From the NCBI GenBank assembly GCA_002404115.1, contig DHJB01000017.1, positions 3,628 through 10,351 of the forward strand: 6,724 nucleotides of DNA. The letters are read 5' to 3'. Position numbers and translations under genes: made by a program. The notes under the pieces were generated by a model. It saw only the letters and a program-made list of their open reading frames with translations. It was not told the DNA's origin and did not search any database. Position 1 is the stretch's first letter; each line of letters starts with the position of its first letter. Source of the stretch: Microbacteriaceae bacterium UBA4731. Lineage in GTDB: Bacteria > Actinomycetota > Actinomycetes > Actinomycetales > Microbacteriaceae. Positions 1 to 6,568 of this stretch are shown piece by piece.

Positions 1-281
1 ACGAGCGTGTCGGCAGACAGGTGCGAGGTCAGTTCGCCGGATGCGCCGTGCGGCAGGGCGAGGAAGACCACGTCGTGCCCGGCGAGCGTCTCGGGCGTCG
101 TGTCGACGAGCGTCAGGTGGGCGAGGGAGCGCAGGTGCGGCTGCACGTCGATGAGTCGCTGCCCGGCATTGCTGTGCGCGGTGACCGTGCGCAGCTCGAG
201 GTCGGGGTGCTCGTAAATCAGCCGGAGCAGTTCACCGCCCGCATAGCCGCTCGCGCCCGCCACTGCCACCGAAAAGACCAT
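1..281 (-). CDS. argC: N-acetyl-gamma-glutamyl-phosphate reductase, N-terminal part (cut by window edge)
   Basis: ArgC catalyses the NADPH-dependent reduction of N-acetyl-glutamyl-5-phosphate to the semialdehyde, the third step of arginine synthesis from glutamate, in the cytoplasm. Only the first 93 codons are in the window; the gene continues past base 1. The protein opens [18 protein letters not shown], the Rossmann NADP-binding loop typical of ArgC (GASGYAGGE at residues 9-17). It is followed by a helix ending [13 protein letters not shown] and later by [13 protein letters not shown], the conserved segment ending the second part of the Rossmann fold. The ATG at 281-279 is the only start that leaves the usual short lead before the GASGYAG loop. 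No Shine-Dalgarno sequence precedes it. A TAGGTT hexamer six bases upstream suggests a leaderless mRNA. The catalytic cysteine region lies outside the window, so intactness cannot be judged. The usual partners argJ, argB and argD would be expected further left. Confidence 0.95.
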   Translation of the reverse strand, partial: MVFSVAVAGASGYAGGELLRLIYEHPDLELRTVTAHSNAGQRLIDVQPHLRSLAHLTLVDTTPETLAGHDVVFLALPHGASGELTSHLSADTL

Positions 282-287
282 GTGTTA

Positions 288-293
288 AACCTA
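288..293 (-). promoter_or_regulatory. Putative -10 element of a leaderless argC promoter
   Basis: Read on the minus strand, TAGGTT matches the actinobacterial -10 pattern TANNNT. Six bases (TAACAC) separate it from the argC ATG, so transcription would start at or next to the A of the start codon. The lack of a Shine-Dalgarno sequence fits this. No good -35 hexamer is seen 16-18 bases further upstream, where the sequence is G+C only; many actinobacterial promoters lack one. I see no clear ArgR-type box. The assignment rests on pattern and spacing alone. Confidence 0.5.
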
Positions 294-321
294 GCGCGAC
301 GGCCCGGCCGGCCGCCCCACC

Positions 322-395
322 CGCCGAGATTGTCCGTTGCGGTCGAGATTGACCGGCACACCGGGCAATCTCGACCGCAAATGTCAATCTCGGCG
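322..395. repeat. Large imperfect palindrome (35-base arms, 4-base loop) between pheT and argC
   Basis: Bases 322-356 are the inverted complement of 361-395 at 31 of 35 positions, around a CACA loop at 357-360. Mismatches fall at 333, 335, 336 and 352 with their partners. Each arm holds the octamer CGAGATTG twice, 19 bases apart (325-332 and 344-351; complement CAATCTCG at 366-373 and 385-392), giving four copies in 68 bases. On the pheT strand the stem begins 7 bases after the TAG stop (405-403). It could end the pheST transcript, but no T-run follows the stem on either strand, so it is not a classical intrinsic terminator. The duplicated octamer and symmetric layout also resemble REP/BIME-type dispersed repeats; that reading is inference. 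An operator for a dimeric regulator is a third possibility. Confidence 0.8.
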
Positions 396-402
396 AAGGG
401 AG

Positions 403-2937
403 CTACTCGCGGATGGTCGCGCCGAAGCGCGCGGCGGCGACCGCGACGCCGGCGAGCTTGGCATCGCTGGCCTCCGCTGCGGTGAGGGTGCGGTCCGGGG
501 CGCGGAAGCGCAGCGCGAAGGTCAGCGACTTGCGGCCGGACGGGACGCCGGTGCCGCGGTAGTCGTCGACGAGCTCGGCGCTCTCGAGGAGCACCCCGCC
601 GCCGGCCGCGACGGAGGCGAGCACGTCGCCGGCCGGCACGCTGGCATCAACCACGAGCGAGAGATCCTGGGTCGCGGCCGGCATGCTGCCGATCGGCGTG
701 GCGGTGATCCCGCGGCCCGCCTGACCGATCACGGCGGACAGGTTGATCTCGGCGACCGCGACGACCGACGGCAGGTCGAAGTCGCGGGCGACGGCCGGGA
801 GCAGTTCGCCGGCGAAACCGACGGGCAGATCCCCGGCATCCGTCGTCACGAACAGTTCGGCCGTGCGGCCGGGGTGCATGGCCTGGTGCGAGCCCTGGCG
901 AACCCGGATGTCGACGCCGGACGCGAGCGCGACCTGGCGCACCGCGGCGAGGGCGTCCTGCCAGCCGGCGGCCACTGCGGGCAGTCCGGGCTGGTGCCGA
1001 ACGGTGTGCCCGATCAGCACGACGCCCAGCGACACCGGCTGCGGCGGGATTCCCGCGTTGAGGGTCGCCTCGAGCCGGGCGCTCGGGCGCACGGCGCCGG
1101 GCGGCACGATGGCGCCGCCGTAGACCACGCCGGCCTCCGGGCGGAACACGAGCCCCTGCTCGAAGATGGCAAGGTCGGTCAGCCCGCGCGAGCGGTTGCG
1201 GTGCGCGATCTGCAGCAGTCCGGGCAGGATCGAGGTGCGCAGGAACGGCGCCTCCCCGTCGAGCGGGTTGGCGACCTTGATCTGCGGAACACTCGTGGCG
1301 GATGCGAGTCCAAACAGGTTGTTGGCCTTCTCCGACACGAACGGGTAGGCCAGCACCTCCGTGTGGCCGGTGGCGGCCAGGGTGTCGGCGACCGCGCGGC
1401 GCAGGGACTGCGCCAGGGTGAGGCCGCGGCCGGGAGGCGCGACGGGCAGCACCGACGGGATGCGGTCGTAGCCGACGATGCGGGCGACCTCCTCGGCGAG
1501 GGTCCACTTGTCGGTGAGGTCGGGGCGCCAGCTCGGCGGGGTGGCGGCGAGGCCCGTGGCGGTCTCCGCGAGCGACGCGCCGATCTCGGCGAGGGAGGTG
1601 CGCACCTCCTCGCGGGTGTACTCGAGGCCGATCAGGCCGGAGATGAAGCCGGTCGGGAGGTCGATCGGCACGGCGTCGGGGGTCGCGTCGTGGAGCGAGC
1701 CGAGGTCGTCGGCGACTCCCCCGGCGAGTTCGACGAGCAGCTGCACCACGCGGGCGGCGGCAACGACGGCCACGGCCGGGTCGACTCCGCGTTCGAAGCG
1801 CTTGGATGCCTCGCTCGGCAGCTTGTGCCGGCGGGCGGTGCGCGCGATCGACACCGGGTCGAAGTTCGCGGCCTCGATCAGCACGTTCCTCGTCGTGGCG
1901 CCGATCTCGGTGGTCTGGCCGCCCATCACACCGGCCAGGCCGATCGAGGCGGACTCGTCGGTGATCAGCAGGTCCTCCGGGTTGAGGTTGCGAGTCACGT
2001 CGTCGAGGGTCGTGAGCTTCTCGCCCCTGTGCGCGCGCCGCACGGTGATGCCGCCGCGAAGCTTGTCGAGGTCGTAGCCGTGGATCGGCTGGCCGAGCTC
2101 GAGCATCACGTAGTTGGTCACGTCGACGATCAGCGAGATCGACCGGATGCCGGCGAGCTTGAGCCGGGCGATCAGCCAGGCCGGAGACGGCCGGGTCGGG
2201 TCGACGCCGCGCACGGCACGCGTGACGAACACGCTCGCGCCGACGCGCCCGCGGATCGGTGCCTGGTCGTCGATCGTGACCGGGAACTCGGACGCCGTCA
2301 CGACGGGCGGCACCGACAGGGCCGGGTCGCGGAAGGTGGCGCCGGTCGCGTGCGAGTACTCGCGGGCGATCCCGCGGATCGAGAAGGCATAGCCACGGTC
2401 GGGGGTGACGTTGACTTCGACGGCCGCGTCGTCCAGACCGAGCAGGCTGATCGCATCCGTGCCCACCGGTGCGTCGAGCCCCAGCGTGCCGAGGACCAGG
2501 ATGCCCTCGTGGTCGTCGCCGAGGCCGAGTTCACGTGCGGAGGCGATCATGCCGTCGGAGACGTGGCCGTAGGTCTTGCGGGCCGCGATCGGGAACGGGC
2601 CGGGCAGCACGGCGCCGGGCAGGGTCACCACGACCTTGTCGCCGACGACGAAGTTGTGGGCTCCGCAGACGACGCCGTGGATGGCCGGGCCGCCGTCGGC
2701 TGCCGTCTCGTCGCCGGGCGCGACGCGCACCTGGCACCAGTTGATGGTCTTGCCGTTCGTCTGGGGCTCGGGCTCGACGGAGAGCACCTCGCCGACGACG
2801 ATCGGGCCGGTCAGCTCGAACCGGTGGATGTCTTCCTCTTCGAGGCCGACGCTGACGAGGGCGGCGTGCACGTCTTCGGGAGTCGTGCCGGGTTCCAGGT
2901 CGACGTACTCGCCGAGCCAGCTCAATGGAACGCGCAT
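403..2937 (-). CDS. pheT: Phenylalanine--tRNA ligase beta subunit
   Basis: Beta subunit of the cytoplasmic alpha2beta2 phenylalanyl-tRNA synthetase, which charges tRNA-Phe; this subunit binds the tRNA and edits mischarged Tyr-tRNA-Phe. The 844 residues match the usual full length of bacterial PheT. It opens MRVPLSWLGEYVDL, the family's standard N-terminus. Domains follow in order: an OB-fold tRNA-binding domain of EMAPII type at about 40-150 (IVVGEVLSVEP, VVCGAHNF, SDGMIASAREL); the B3/B4 editing domain at about 220-390 (DVTNYVMLELGQPIHGYDLDK, GVMGG, PSEASKRFERGVDP); B5 at about 410-490 (PSWRPDLT, EEVARIVGYDRIP); the catalytic-like core at about 500-720 (NPLDGEAPFLRTSILPGLL, FEQGLVF); and the ferredoxin-fold anticodon-binding domain at about 750-844 (PAATQDLSLVVD, GRKSLTFALRFRAPDRTLT). 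The ATG shares its A with the pheS TGA stop (TGATG), so translation is probably coupled to pheS. No truncation or frameshift is seen. A large palindrome follows the stop. Confidence 0.98.
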   Translation of the reverse strand: MRVPLSWLGEYVDLEPGTTPEDVHAALVSVGLEEEDIHRFELTGPIVVGEVLSVEPEPQTNGKTINWCQVRVAPGDETAADGGPAIHGVVCGAHNFVVGDKVVVTLPGAVLPGPFPIAARKTYGHVSDGMIASARELGLGDDHEGILVLGTLGLDAPVGTDAISLLGLDDAAVEVNVTPDRGYAFSIRGIAREYSHATGATFRDPALSVPPVVTASEFPVTIDDQAPIRGRVGASVFVTRAVRGVDPTRPSPAWLIARLKLAGIRSISLIVDVTNYVMLELGQPIHGYDLDKLRGGITVRRAHRGEKLTTLDDVTRNLNPEDLLITDESASIGLAGVMGGQTTEIGATTRNVLIEAANFDPVSIARTARRHKLPSEASKRFERGVDPAVAVVAAARVVQLLVELAGGVADDLGSLHDATPDAVPIDLPTGFISGLIGLEYTREEVRTSLAEIGASLAETATGLAATPPSWRPDLTDKWTLAEEVARIVGYDRIPSVLPVAPPGRGLTLAQSLRRAVADTLAATGHTEVLAYPFVSEKANNLFGLASATSVPQIKVANPLDGEAPFLRTSILPGLLQIAHRNRSRGLTDLAIFEQGLVFRPEAGVVYGGAIVPPGAVRPSARLEATLNAGIPPQPVSLGVVLIGHTVRHQPGLPAVAAGWQDALAAVRQVALASGVDIRVRQGSHQAMHPGRTAELFVTTDAGDLPVGFAGELLPAVARDFDLPSVVAVAEINLSAVIGQAGRGITATPIGSMPAATQDLSLVVDASVPAGDVLASVAAGGGVLLESAELVDDYRGTGVPSGRKSLTFALRFRAPDRTLTAAEASDAKLAGVAVAAARFGATIRE

Positions 2938-3977
2938 CAGACGGTCATCCCGTACTGCTGGCTGAATCGAACATCGCCCTCGACCATGTCGCGCATATCC
3001 TTCACATCATTTCGGAACATCAGGGCTCGTTCGACGCCGACTCCGAACGCGAAACCGGAGTACACGTCGGGGTCGATGCCGGCCGAACGCAGCACATTGG
3101 CGTTCACCATCCCGCAGCCGCCCCACTCGATCCAGCGTGCGCCGCCCTTGAACGTCGGGTGCCAGAGGTCGAGTTCGGCGCTCGGCTCGGTGAACGGGAA
3201 GTAGTTGGGGCGCAGGCGAACCCTGGCCTCTTCGCCGAACATGGCCTTGACGAAGTGGTCGAGCGTTCCGCGCAGGTGCGCCATCGTGAGCCCCTTGTCG
3301 ATGGCGATGCCCTCGATCTGGTGGAACACGGGCGTGTGTGTGGCGTCGAGCTCGTCGGTGCGGAACACGCGGCCGGGCGCGACGACGTACACCGGAAGCT
3401 CGCGGGACAGCAGTGCGCGCAACTGCACGGGCGAGGTGTGGGTGCGAAGCACGAGGTGCGCGTTCGTCGGCTCGATGAAGAAGGTGTCCTGCATGGCACG
3501 CGCGGGGTGGTCTTCGTCGAAGTTGAGCGCGTCGAAGTTGAACCATTCGCTTTCGAGCTCAGGACCCTCGGCGACCTCCCAGCCCATCCCGACGAAGACG
3601 TCGGCGATGCGCTCCTGCAGGAGGGTGAGCGGATGCCGCGCCCCCGGGTGCCAGGTCGACGCTGCGGCGGTGACATCCACCGTCTCGGCGGCGAGCTGAG
3701 CCGTGACCTCGGCCTCGGTGATCGCGGCCTCGCGGGCCGCGAGTGCCTGGGTGACCCTGGCCTTGGCCTGGCCGAGGAGCTTCCCTGCAGCGGCCTTCTG
3801 GTCGCCTGGCACACTGCGCATGAGGGCGTTCAGCCGGGCGAGCACGGATGCCTCACCGACGTGCTCTGCGCGCACCTGCTTCAGGGCAGCGGAGTCGCGT
3901 GCGGCGGCGATGGCGGCGAGTGCGGCGTCGATGGCCGCGCTCACGACGGATTCGGAGATCTCAGTGGGGTCAGGCAC
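2937..3977 (-). CDS. pheS: Phenylalanine--tRNA ligase alpha subunit
   Basis: Catalytic alpha subunit of the class II phenylalanyl-tRNA synthetase; it activates phenylalanine with ATP and transfers it to tRNA-Phe together with PheT. With the GTG at 3977-3975 the protein has 346 residues, the usual family length. Residues about 1-100 form an Ala-rich helical, probably coiled-coil, tRNA-binding arm. Motif 1 lies near 115-152 (HPLTLLQERIADVFVGMGWEV), motif 2 near 202-228 (GRVFRTDELDATHTPVFHQIEG), the PNYFPFTEPSAELDLW segment near 257-272, and motif 3 near 308-323 (GFAFGVGVERALMFRND). The Phe-pocket alanine in GFAFG (A310) is the normal one. The frame is open far upstream but there overlaps gluD out of frame, so that extension is rejected. 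A TTG at 3986 would add three residues; GTG is preferred because it gives the usual short lead before the first helix. Neither start has a Shine-Dalgarno sequence, so initiation may be leaderless or coupled to gluD, which ends 11 bases upstream. Confidence 0.97.
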   Translation of the reverse strand: MPDPTEISESVVSAAIDAALAAIAAARDSAALKQVRAEHVGEASVLARLNALMRSVPGDQKAAAGKLLGQAKARVTQALAAREAAITEAEVTAQLAAETVDVTAAASTWHPGARHPLTLLQERIADVFVGMGWEVAEGPELESEWFNFDALNFDEDHPARAMQDTFFIEPTNAHLVLRTHTSPVQLRALLSRELPVYVVAPGRVFRTDELDATHTPVFHQIEGIAIDKGLTMAHLRGTLDHFVKAMFGEEARVRLRPNYFPFTEPSAELDLWHPTFKGGARWIEWGGCGMVNANVLRSAGIDPDVYSGFAFGVGVERALMFRNDVKDMRDMVEGDVRFSQQYGMTV

Positions 3978-3985
3978 AAGGCACA

Positions 3986-3991
3986 AGTTTA
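3986..3991 (-). promoter_or_regulatory. Possible -10 hexamer ahead of pheS
   Basis: TAAACT on the minus strand fits TANNNT, includes the TAA stop of gluD, and lies 8 bases before the pheS GTG. Together with the missing Shine-Dalgarno sequence it could give a leaderless or near-leaderless pheST mRNA. There is no recognisable -35 in the GC-rich gluD tail. A chance match is quite possible because the TAA is already required as the gluD stop. Confidence 0.3.
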
Positions 3992-4927
3992 GTGGGCCTG
4001 GACGCCTCCGCCGCCTCCGCCCATCTGGGCGCCCACCGCTCCGGGGAAGACCAGCTCGGGATCCGTGGGCTTCGTCGAGGGCGGCTTGACCGCAGGCGTC
4101 ACGCCGCCGGCCCTGGACCCGGTGCGGCGAGCGATGAGGCGGGCCAGCCAGGAGAGCAGGAGGTTCATCGTGAGGTAGATCGCGAGCACCACGAAGAAGA
4201 ACGAGAACGAGTACCGGTTTCCGAAGAAGTCGGACAGGTTCTTGACGCCCGTGCGCAGGAGCTCGCTGTAGCCGACCACGTAGGCGAGCGAGGTGTCCTT
4301 GAGGAGAACGACGAGCTGGGCGATGATGATCGGCAGCATCTGGCGGAACGCCTGGGGGAACTCGATCTGGAACCGCGTCGCGATCGGGGTCAGGCCGATC
4401 GCCAGGCCCGCCTCGCGCTGGCCCCGCGGCAACGCCTTGATCCCCGCGCGCAGCGCCTCGCCGATGATCGCGCCGTTGTACACCCCGAGTGCGGCGACGC
4501 CGGCCCAGTACGAACCGGTCGAGAAGACGAGGAGGATGAAGAGCATCATCAGCAGCACCGGCATGCCGCGGACAAATTCGAGCACGACCGTCGTCGGAAT
4601 CCGGATCCAGGCGTTGTCCGACGCGCGGCCGAAGGAGAACAGCACGCCCAGCGCGAGGGCGATGACGGCGGCCACACCGGCCATCGACAGGGTCGCGAGC
4701 GCCCCCTGCCCCAGCGACCGCCACACCTGCAGGTCCGTGAACACGTCCCAACGCGTCGCATCCCACAGGCCGGGCTGCACGGCCCCGTTGGCGCTCGTCT
4801 TGGGGGCACCCAGCGCCAGGATGAGCCAGACCAGGCCGGCAGCGATCAGGACCGCCCCGACGACCGACATGGCGCGGGACCGCGCCCTGGCCTGGGGACC
4901 GGGAGCATCGTAGAGGACCGAGGTCAT
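3989..4927 (-). CDS. gluD: Glutamate-type amino acid ABC transporter permease (GluD-like)
   Basis: Membrane subunit of a polar amino acid importer of the HisM/GlnP family; pairs with GluC to form the channel driven by GluA. The protein has 312 residues. The N-terminal 20 residues are polar and cytoplasmic, followed by hydrophobic segments at about 20-40, 75-100, 117-138, 143-160, 197-218 and 240-265. The EAA-type loop that contacts the ATPase lies at about 162-193 (LPRGQREAGLAIGLT, then EFPQAFRQMLP). EFVRGMPVLLMMLF near 117-130 is the conserved segment of this permease family. Compared with GluC it has an extra N-terminal membrane segment and a long extracytoplasmic loop (about 41-72), as known for GluD. 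The last 45 residues form a Pro/Gly-rich cytoplasmic tail with a run of six glycines (303-308), of unknown role. The ATG at 4927 overlaps the gluC TGA stop as ATGA, and no strong Shine-Dalgarno sequence is present, so coupled translation is likely. Glutamate specificity is inferred from the cluster. Confidence 0.93.
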   Translation of the reverse strand: MTSVLYDAPGPQARARSRAMSVVGAVLIAAGLVWLILALGAPKTSANGAVQPGLWDATRWDVFTDLQVWRSLGQGALATLSMAGVAAVIALALGVLFSFGRASDNAWIRIPTTVVLEFVRGMPVLLMMLFILLVFSTGSYWAGVAALGVYNGAIIGEALRAGIKALPRGQREAGLAIGLTPIATRFQIEFPQAFRQMLPIIIAQLVVLLKDTSLAYVVGYSELLRTGVKNLSDFFGNRYSFSFFFVVLAIYLTMNLLLSWLARLIARRTGSRAGGVTPAVKPPSTKPTDPELVFPGAVGAQMGGGGGGVQAH

Positions 4928-5571
4928 CGGAGAACCGCCACTTTCTGTTCGACTCTGCCGGCGATCAGACCGAGGGAAATCGTGATCAGCAGGTAGAACG
5001 CGGCAACGGCGAGCAGGATCGCAAGCACCTCGTCGCCTCTGTCATTGGTGACCTGGCGCGCGGCTCCGAACAGCTCGAAGACGAAGAATGCGCCCGCGAC
5101 CGAGGTGTTCTTGGTCAGCGCAATGAGCACGTTGATCAGGGGCGGGACGACCATCCGGATCGCCTGCGGCATGATCACCAGGGACAGCGTCTGGCCGAAG
5201 GTGAGGCCGATGCTCCGAGCCGCCTCCGCCTGGCCGATGTGCACCCCGTTCACTCCGGAGCGCAGCGCCTCGGCGACGAAGGGCGAGGTATAGACGGTGA
5301 GGCCGATCAGGGCCAGCGGGAAGTATCCGGGTGAGAACTGAAGGTACGGCAGGAGAAAGGCGCAGAAGAACAGGATCAGGGTCAGCGGCGTGTTCCGCAC
5401 GAGTTCGGTGTAGACGGTGGCGGCGCCGCGGAACGATGCCACCGGCGAGATGCGCAACGTGGCGACGATGACGCCGAGCACGAGCGCCCCGGTTCCGGCC
5501 AGGCCGAGCAGGGCCAGCGTGTTGCCGAAGCCCCTCAGGAACACGGGCAGGTTGTCGATGACTGCGTCCAC
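4924..5571 (-). CDS. gluC: Glutamate-type amino acid ABC transporter permease (GluC-like)
   Basis: Second membrane subunit of the importer, HisM/GlnP family, with 215 residues, a normal length for the compact member of the pair. Hydrophobic segments lie at about 15-38, 62-78, 84-104, 142-166 and 182-205. TELVRNTPLTLILFF near 55-69 is the family's conserved segment. The EAA loop that docks on the ATPase is at about 108-140 (GVHIGQAEAARSIGLTFGQ, then MPQAIRMVVPP), followed by TKNTSVAG. The start is GTG at 5571-5569, chosen because a near-perfect ribosome binding site (AGGAGGTGA, 5583-5575) stands before it and because MDAVIDNLPVFLRGFGNTL is the expected N-terminus. The gene follows gluB after a 90-base gap with a hairpin and overlaps gluD by 4 bases. 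Membership in a glutamate system is inferred from its neighbours. Confidence 0.94.
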   Translation of the reverse strand: MDAVIDNLPVFLRGFGNTLALLGLAGTGALVLGVIVATLRISPVASFRGAATVYTELVRNTPLTLILFFCAFLLPYLQFSPGYFPLALIGLTVYTSPFVAEALRSGVNGVHIGQAEAARSIGLTFGQTLSLVIMPQAIRMVVPPLINVLIALTKNTSVAGAFFVFELFGAARQVTNDRGDEVLAILLAVAAFYLLITISLGLIAGRVEQKVAVLR

Positions 5572-5574
5572 AAC

Positions 5575-5583
5575 TCACCTCCT
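5575..5583 (-). promoter_or_regulatory. Strong ribosome binding site of gluC
   Basis: On the minus strand AGGAGGTGA is complementary to the 3' end of 16S rRNA. The AGGAGG core ends 6 bases before the GTG at 5571, which fixes this non-ATG start. It is the longest anti-16S match seen in the window. It would let gluC be translated independently of gluB despite the intervening hairpin. Confidence 0.85.
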
Positions 5584-5620
5584 CTTCTTCTGTGATGTCT
5601 TGCGTGATGCGAGCGAGGGC

Positions 5621-5645
5621 GGCCCGTCCGGGTTACGGATGGGCC
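5621..5645 (-). other. Intergenic hairpin between gluB and gluC
   Basis: Ten-base arms (5621-5630 and 5636-5645) pair with one A-C mismatch in the minus-strand transcript, around a 5-base loop. The stem is almost pure G+C. It begins 16 bases after the gluB stop. No U-run follows, so it is unlikely to be an efficient intrinsic terminator. In many binding-protein transporter operons a hairpin at this position protects the 3' end of the binding-protein message or attenuates downstream transcription, giving more binding protein than permease. That role is inferred here. Confidence 0.6.
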
Positions 5646-5661
5646 CCCTCTGCTTCAGCGG

Positions 5662-6531
5662 TTAGTAACGGTCGACTGCGGGCGGCTTCGGCGTCTCGAG
5701 CACCTTGCCGGCGGTCGCCTTCCAGGCCGCGGCCCACGAGCCATCCTTGTACGATGCCTCGAGCACGTCGTTGATGAAGTTGCGGAAAGCGGTGTCGTCC
5801 TTCTTGAGGCCGACGCCGTAGGGCTCCTTCGTGAACGGTTTGCCAACGACCTCGAACTCACCCGAGTTCTGGTCGGCCAGGCCGGCCAGGATCACGTTGT
5901 CGGTGGTCACGGCCGCGACCTGGCCGCTGCGCAGCGGCCCCAGGCAGTTGGAGTACGTATCGGTGGCGAGAATATTGGTGGTGTACGCCTTGATGTTCTT
6001 CTCAGAGGTCGAGCCGCTCACGGTGCAGACGGCCTTACCGGCGAGGTCTTTCGGGCCGGTGATCTTGTCGGGATTCCCGGCGAGCACCAGCAGGTCCTGG
6101 CCTGCCTGGTAGTACGGGCCGGCGAAGGAAACGACCTTCTTGCGCTCGTCGTTGATCGTGTAGGTCGCCACGACGAGGTCGACCTGCCCGTTCTGGATGA
6201 ACGGCTCACGGTTGGCCGACACCGTCTCGGTCCACTCGATGTTCTCGGGCTTGATGCCGAGCTTCGCGGCGATCATCTTGCCGATTTCAACGTCGAAGCC
6301 GACCGGCGTGCCTTCGGGTCCCTTGAGACCGAAGAGCGGCTGGTCGAACTTGGTGCCGATCGTGATCTTCCCGGCCTTGCTCAGTTTGGCCATTGTGGTG
6401 CCCGGCGCAAACGTGGGTGCCACCGCGACGGGGCCTGAGGGCGATTTCGCGCCCGAGTCGGTGCATGCGCTGAGCGTGAGTACGCTCACGAGCGCAATAG
6501 CTGAGATCACTAGACCTTTATTGAGTCTCAT
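5662..6531 (-). CDS. gluB: Glutamate-type ABC transporter substrate-binding lipoprotein (GluB-like)
   Basis: Extracytoplasmic family 3 solute-binding protein that captures the amino acid and delivers it to GluC/GluD; anchored to the outer face of the membrane by a lipid. The precursor has 289 residues. It carries a lipoprotein signal: K5, a hydrophobic stretch at about 7-20, and the lipobox LSAC with C23 as the lipidated residue. A Ser/Pro/Ala-rich linker (about 24-45) precedes the binding domain, which starts near KITIGTKFDQPLFGL (55-69). Likely ligand contacts by family position are R108 (SANREPFIQNGQVDL), S172-T175 (VSGST) and D211 (TTDN). GLKKDD at 241-246 and the SGST and DTYSNC stretches recall Corynebacterium GluB, which is why glutamate is favoured, though aspartate or glutamine cannot be excluded. 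C169 and C196 are the only cysteines in the mature domain besides C23 and may form a disulfide. The ATG is supported by AGGAGG at 6542-6537, 5 bases upstream. The gap to gluA is 37 bases. Confidence 0.94.
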   Translation of the reverse strand: MRLNKGLVISAIALVSVLTLSACTDSGAKSPSGPVAVAPTFAPGTTMAKLSKAGKITIGTKFDQPLFGLKGPEGTPVGFDVEIGKMIAAKLGIKPENIEWTETVSANREPFIQNGQVDLVVATYTINDERKKVVSFAGPYYQAGQDLLVLAGNPDKITGPKDLAGKAVCTVSGSTSEKNIKAYTTNILATDTYSNCLGPLRSGQVAAVTTDNVILAGLADQNSGEFEVVGKPFTKEPYGVGLKKDDTAFRNFINDVLEASYKDGSWAAAWKATAGKVLETPKPPAVDRY

Positions 6532-6568
6532 GGTTTCCTCCTGGCTGCTGTGTAGTCCTGCTCACCGG

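Noticed and set aside
301..320. GGCCGGCC-rich stretch as a separate regulatory palindrome upstream of argC
   Set aside because: Short G+C-only palindromes are expected by chance at this base composition, and no spacing or repeat links it to the promoter.
337..3204. A 955-codon open frame on the plus strand, antisense to pheT and the end of pheS
   Set aside because: It mirrors high-GC codon bias of the opposite strand. Its translation is Arg/Gly/Asp/Val-rich low-complexity sequence with no recognisable domain, whereas the minus strand encodes complete PheT and PheS.
3961..3995. T-box, attenuator or leader peptide controlling pheS
   Set aside because: Only 11 bases separate gluD from pheS, with no run of Phe codons or stem-loop, so there is no room for such an element.
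3978..4766. Upstream extension of the pheS frame, making a protein of about 609 residues
   Set aside because: The extra 260 or so residues are Arg/Gly/Pro-rich and overlap gluD out of frame; PheS proteins are about 340-350 residues and the GTG at 3977 gives that length.
3848..4996. Plus-strand open frame antisense to gluD
   Set aside because: Arg/Glu/Gln-rich shadow of the permease coding frame, with no family features; it spans the gluD-pheS boundary without regard to real gene ends.
6532..6568. Possible promoter or terminator between gluA and gluB
   Set aside because: The 37-base gap holds only the gluB ribosome binding site; no stem or convincing -10/-35 pair is visible.
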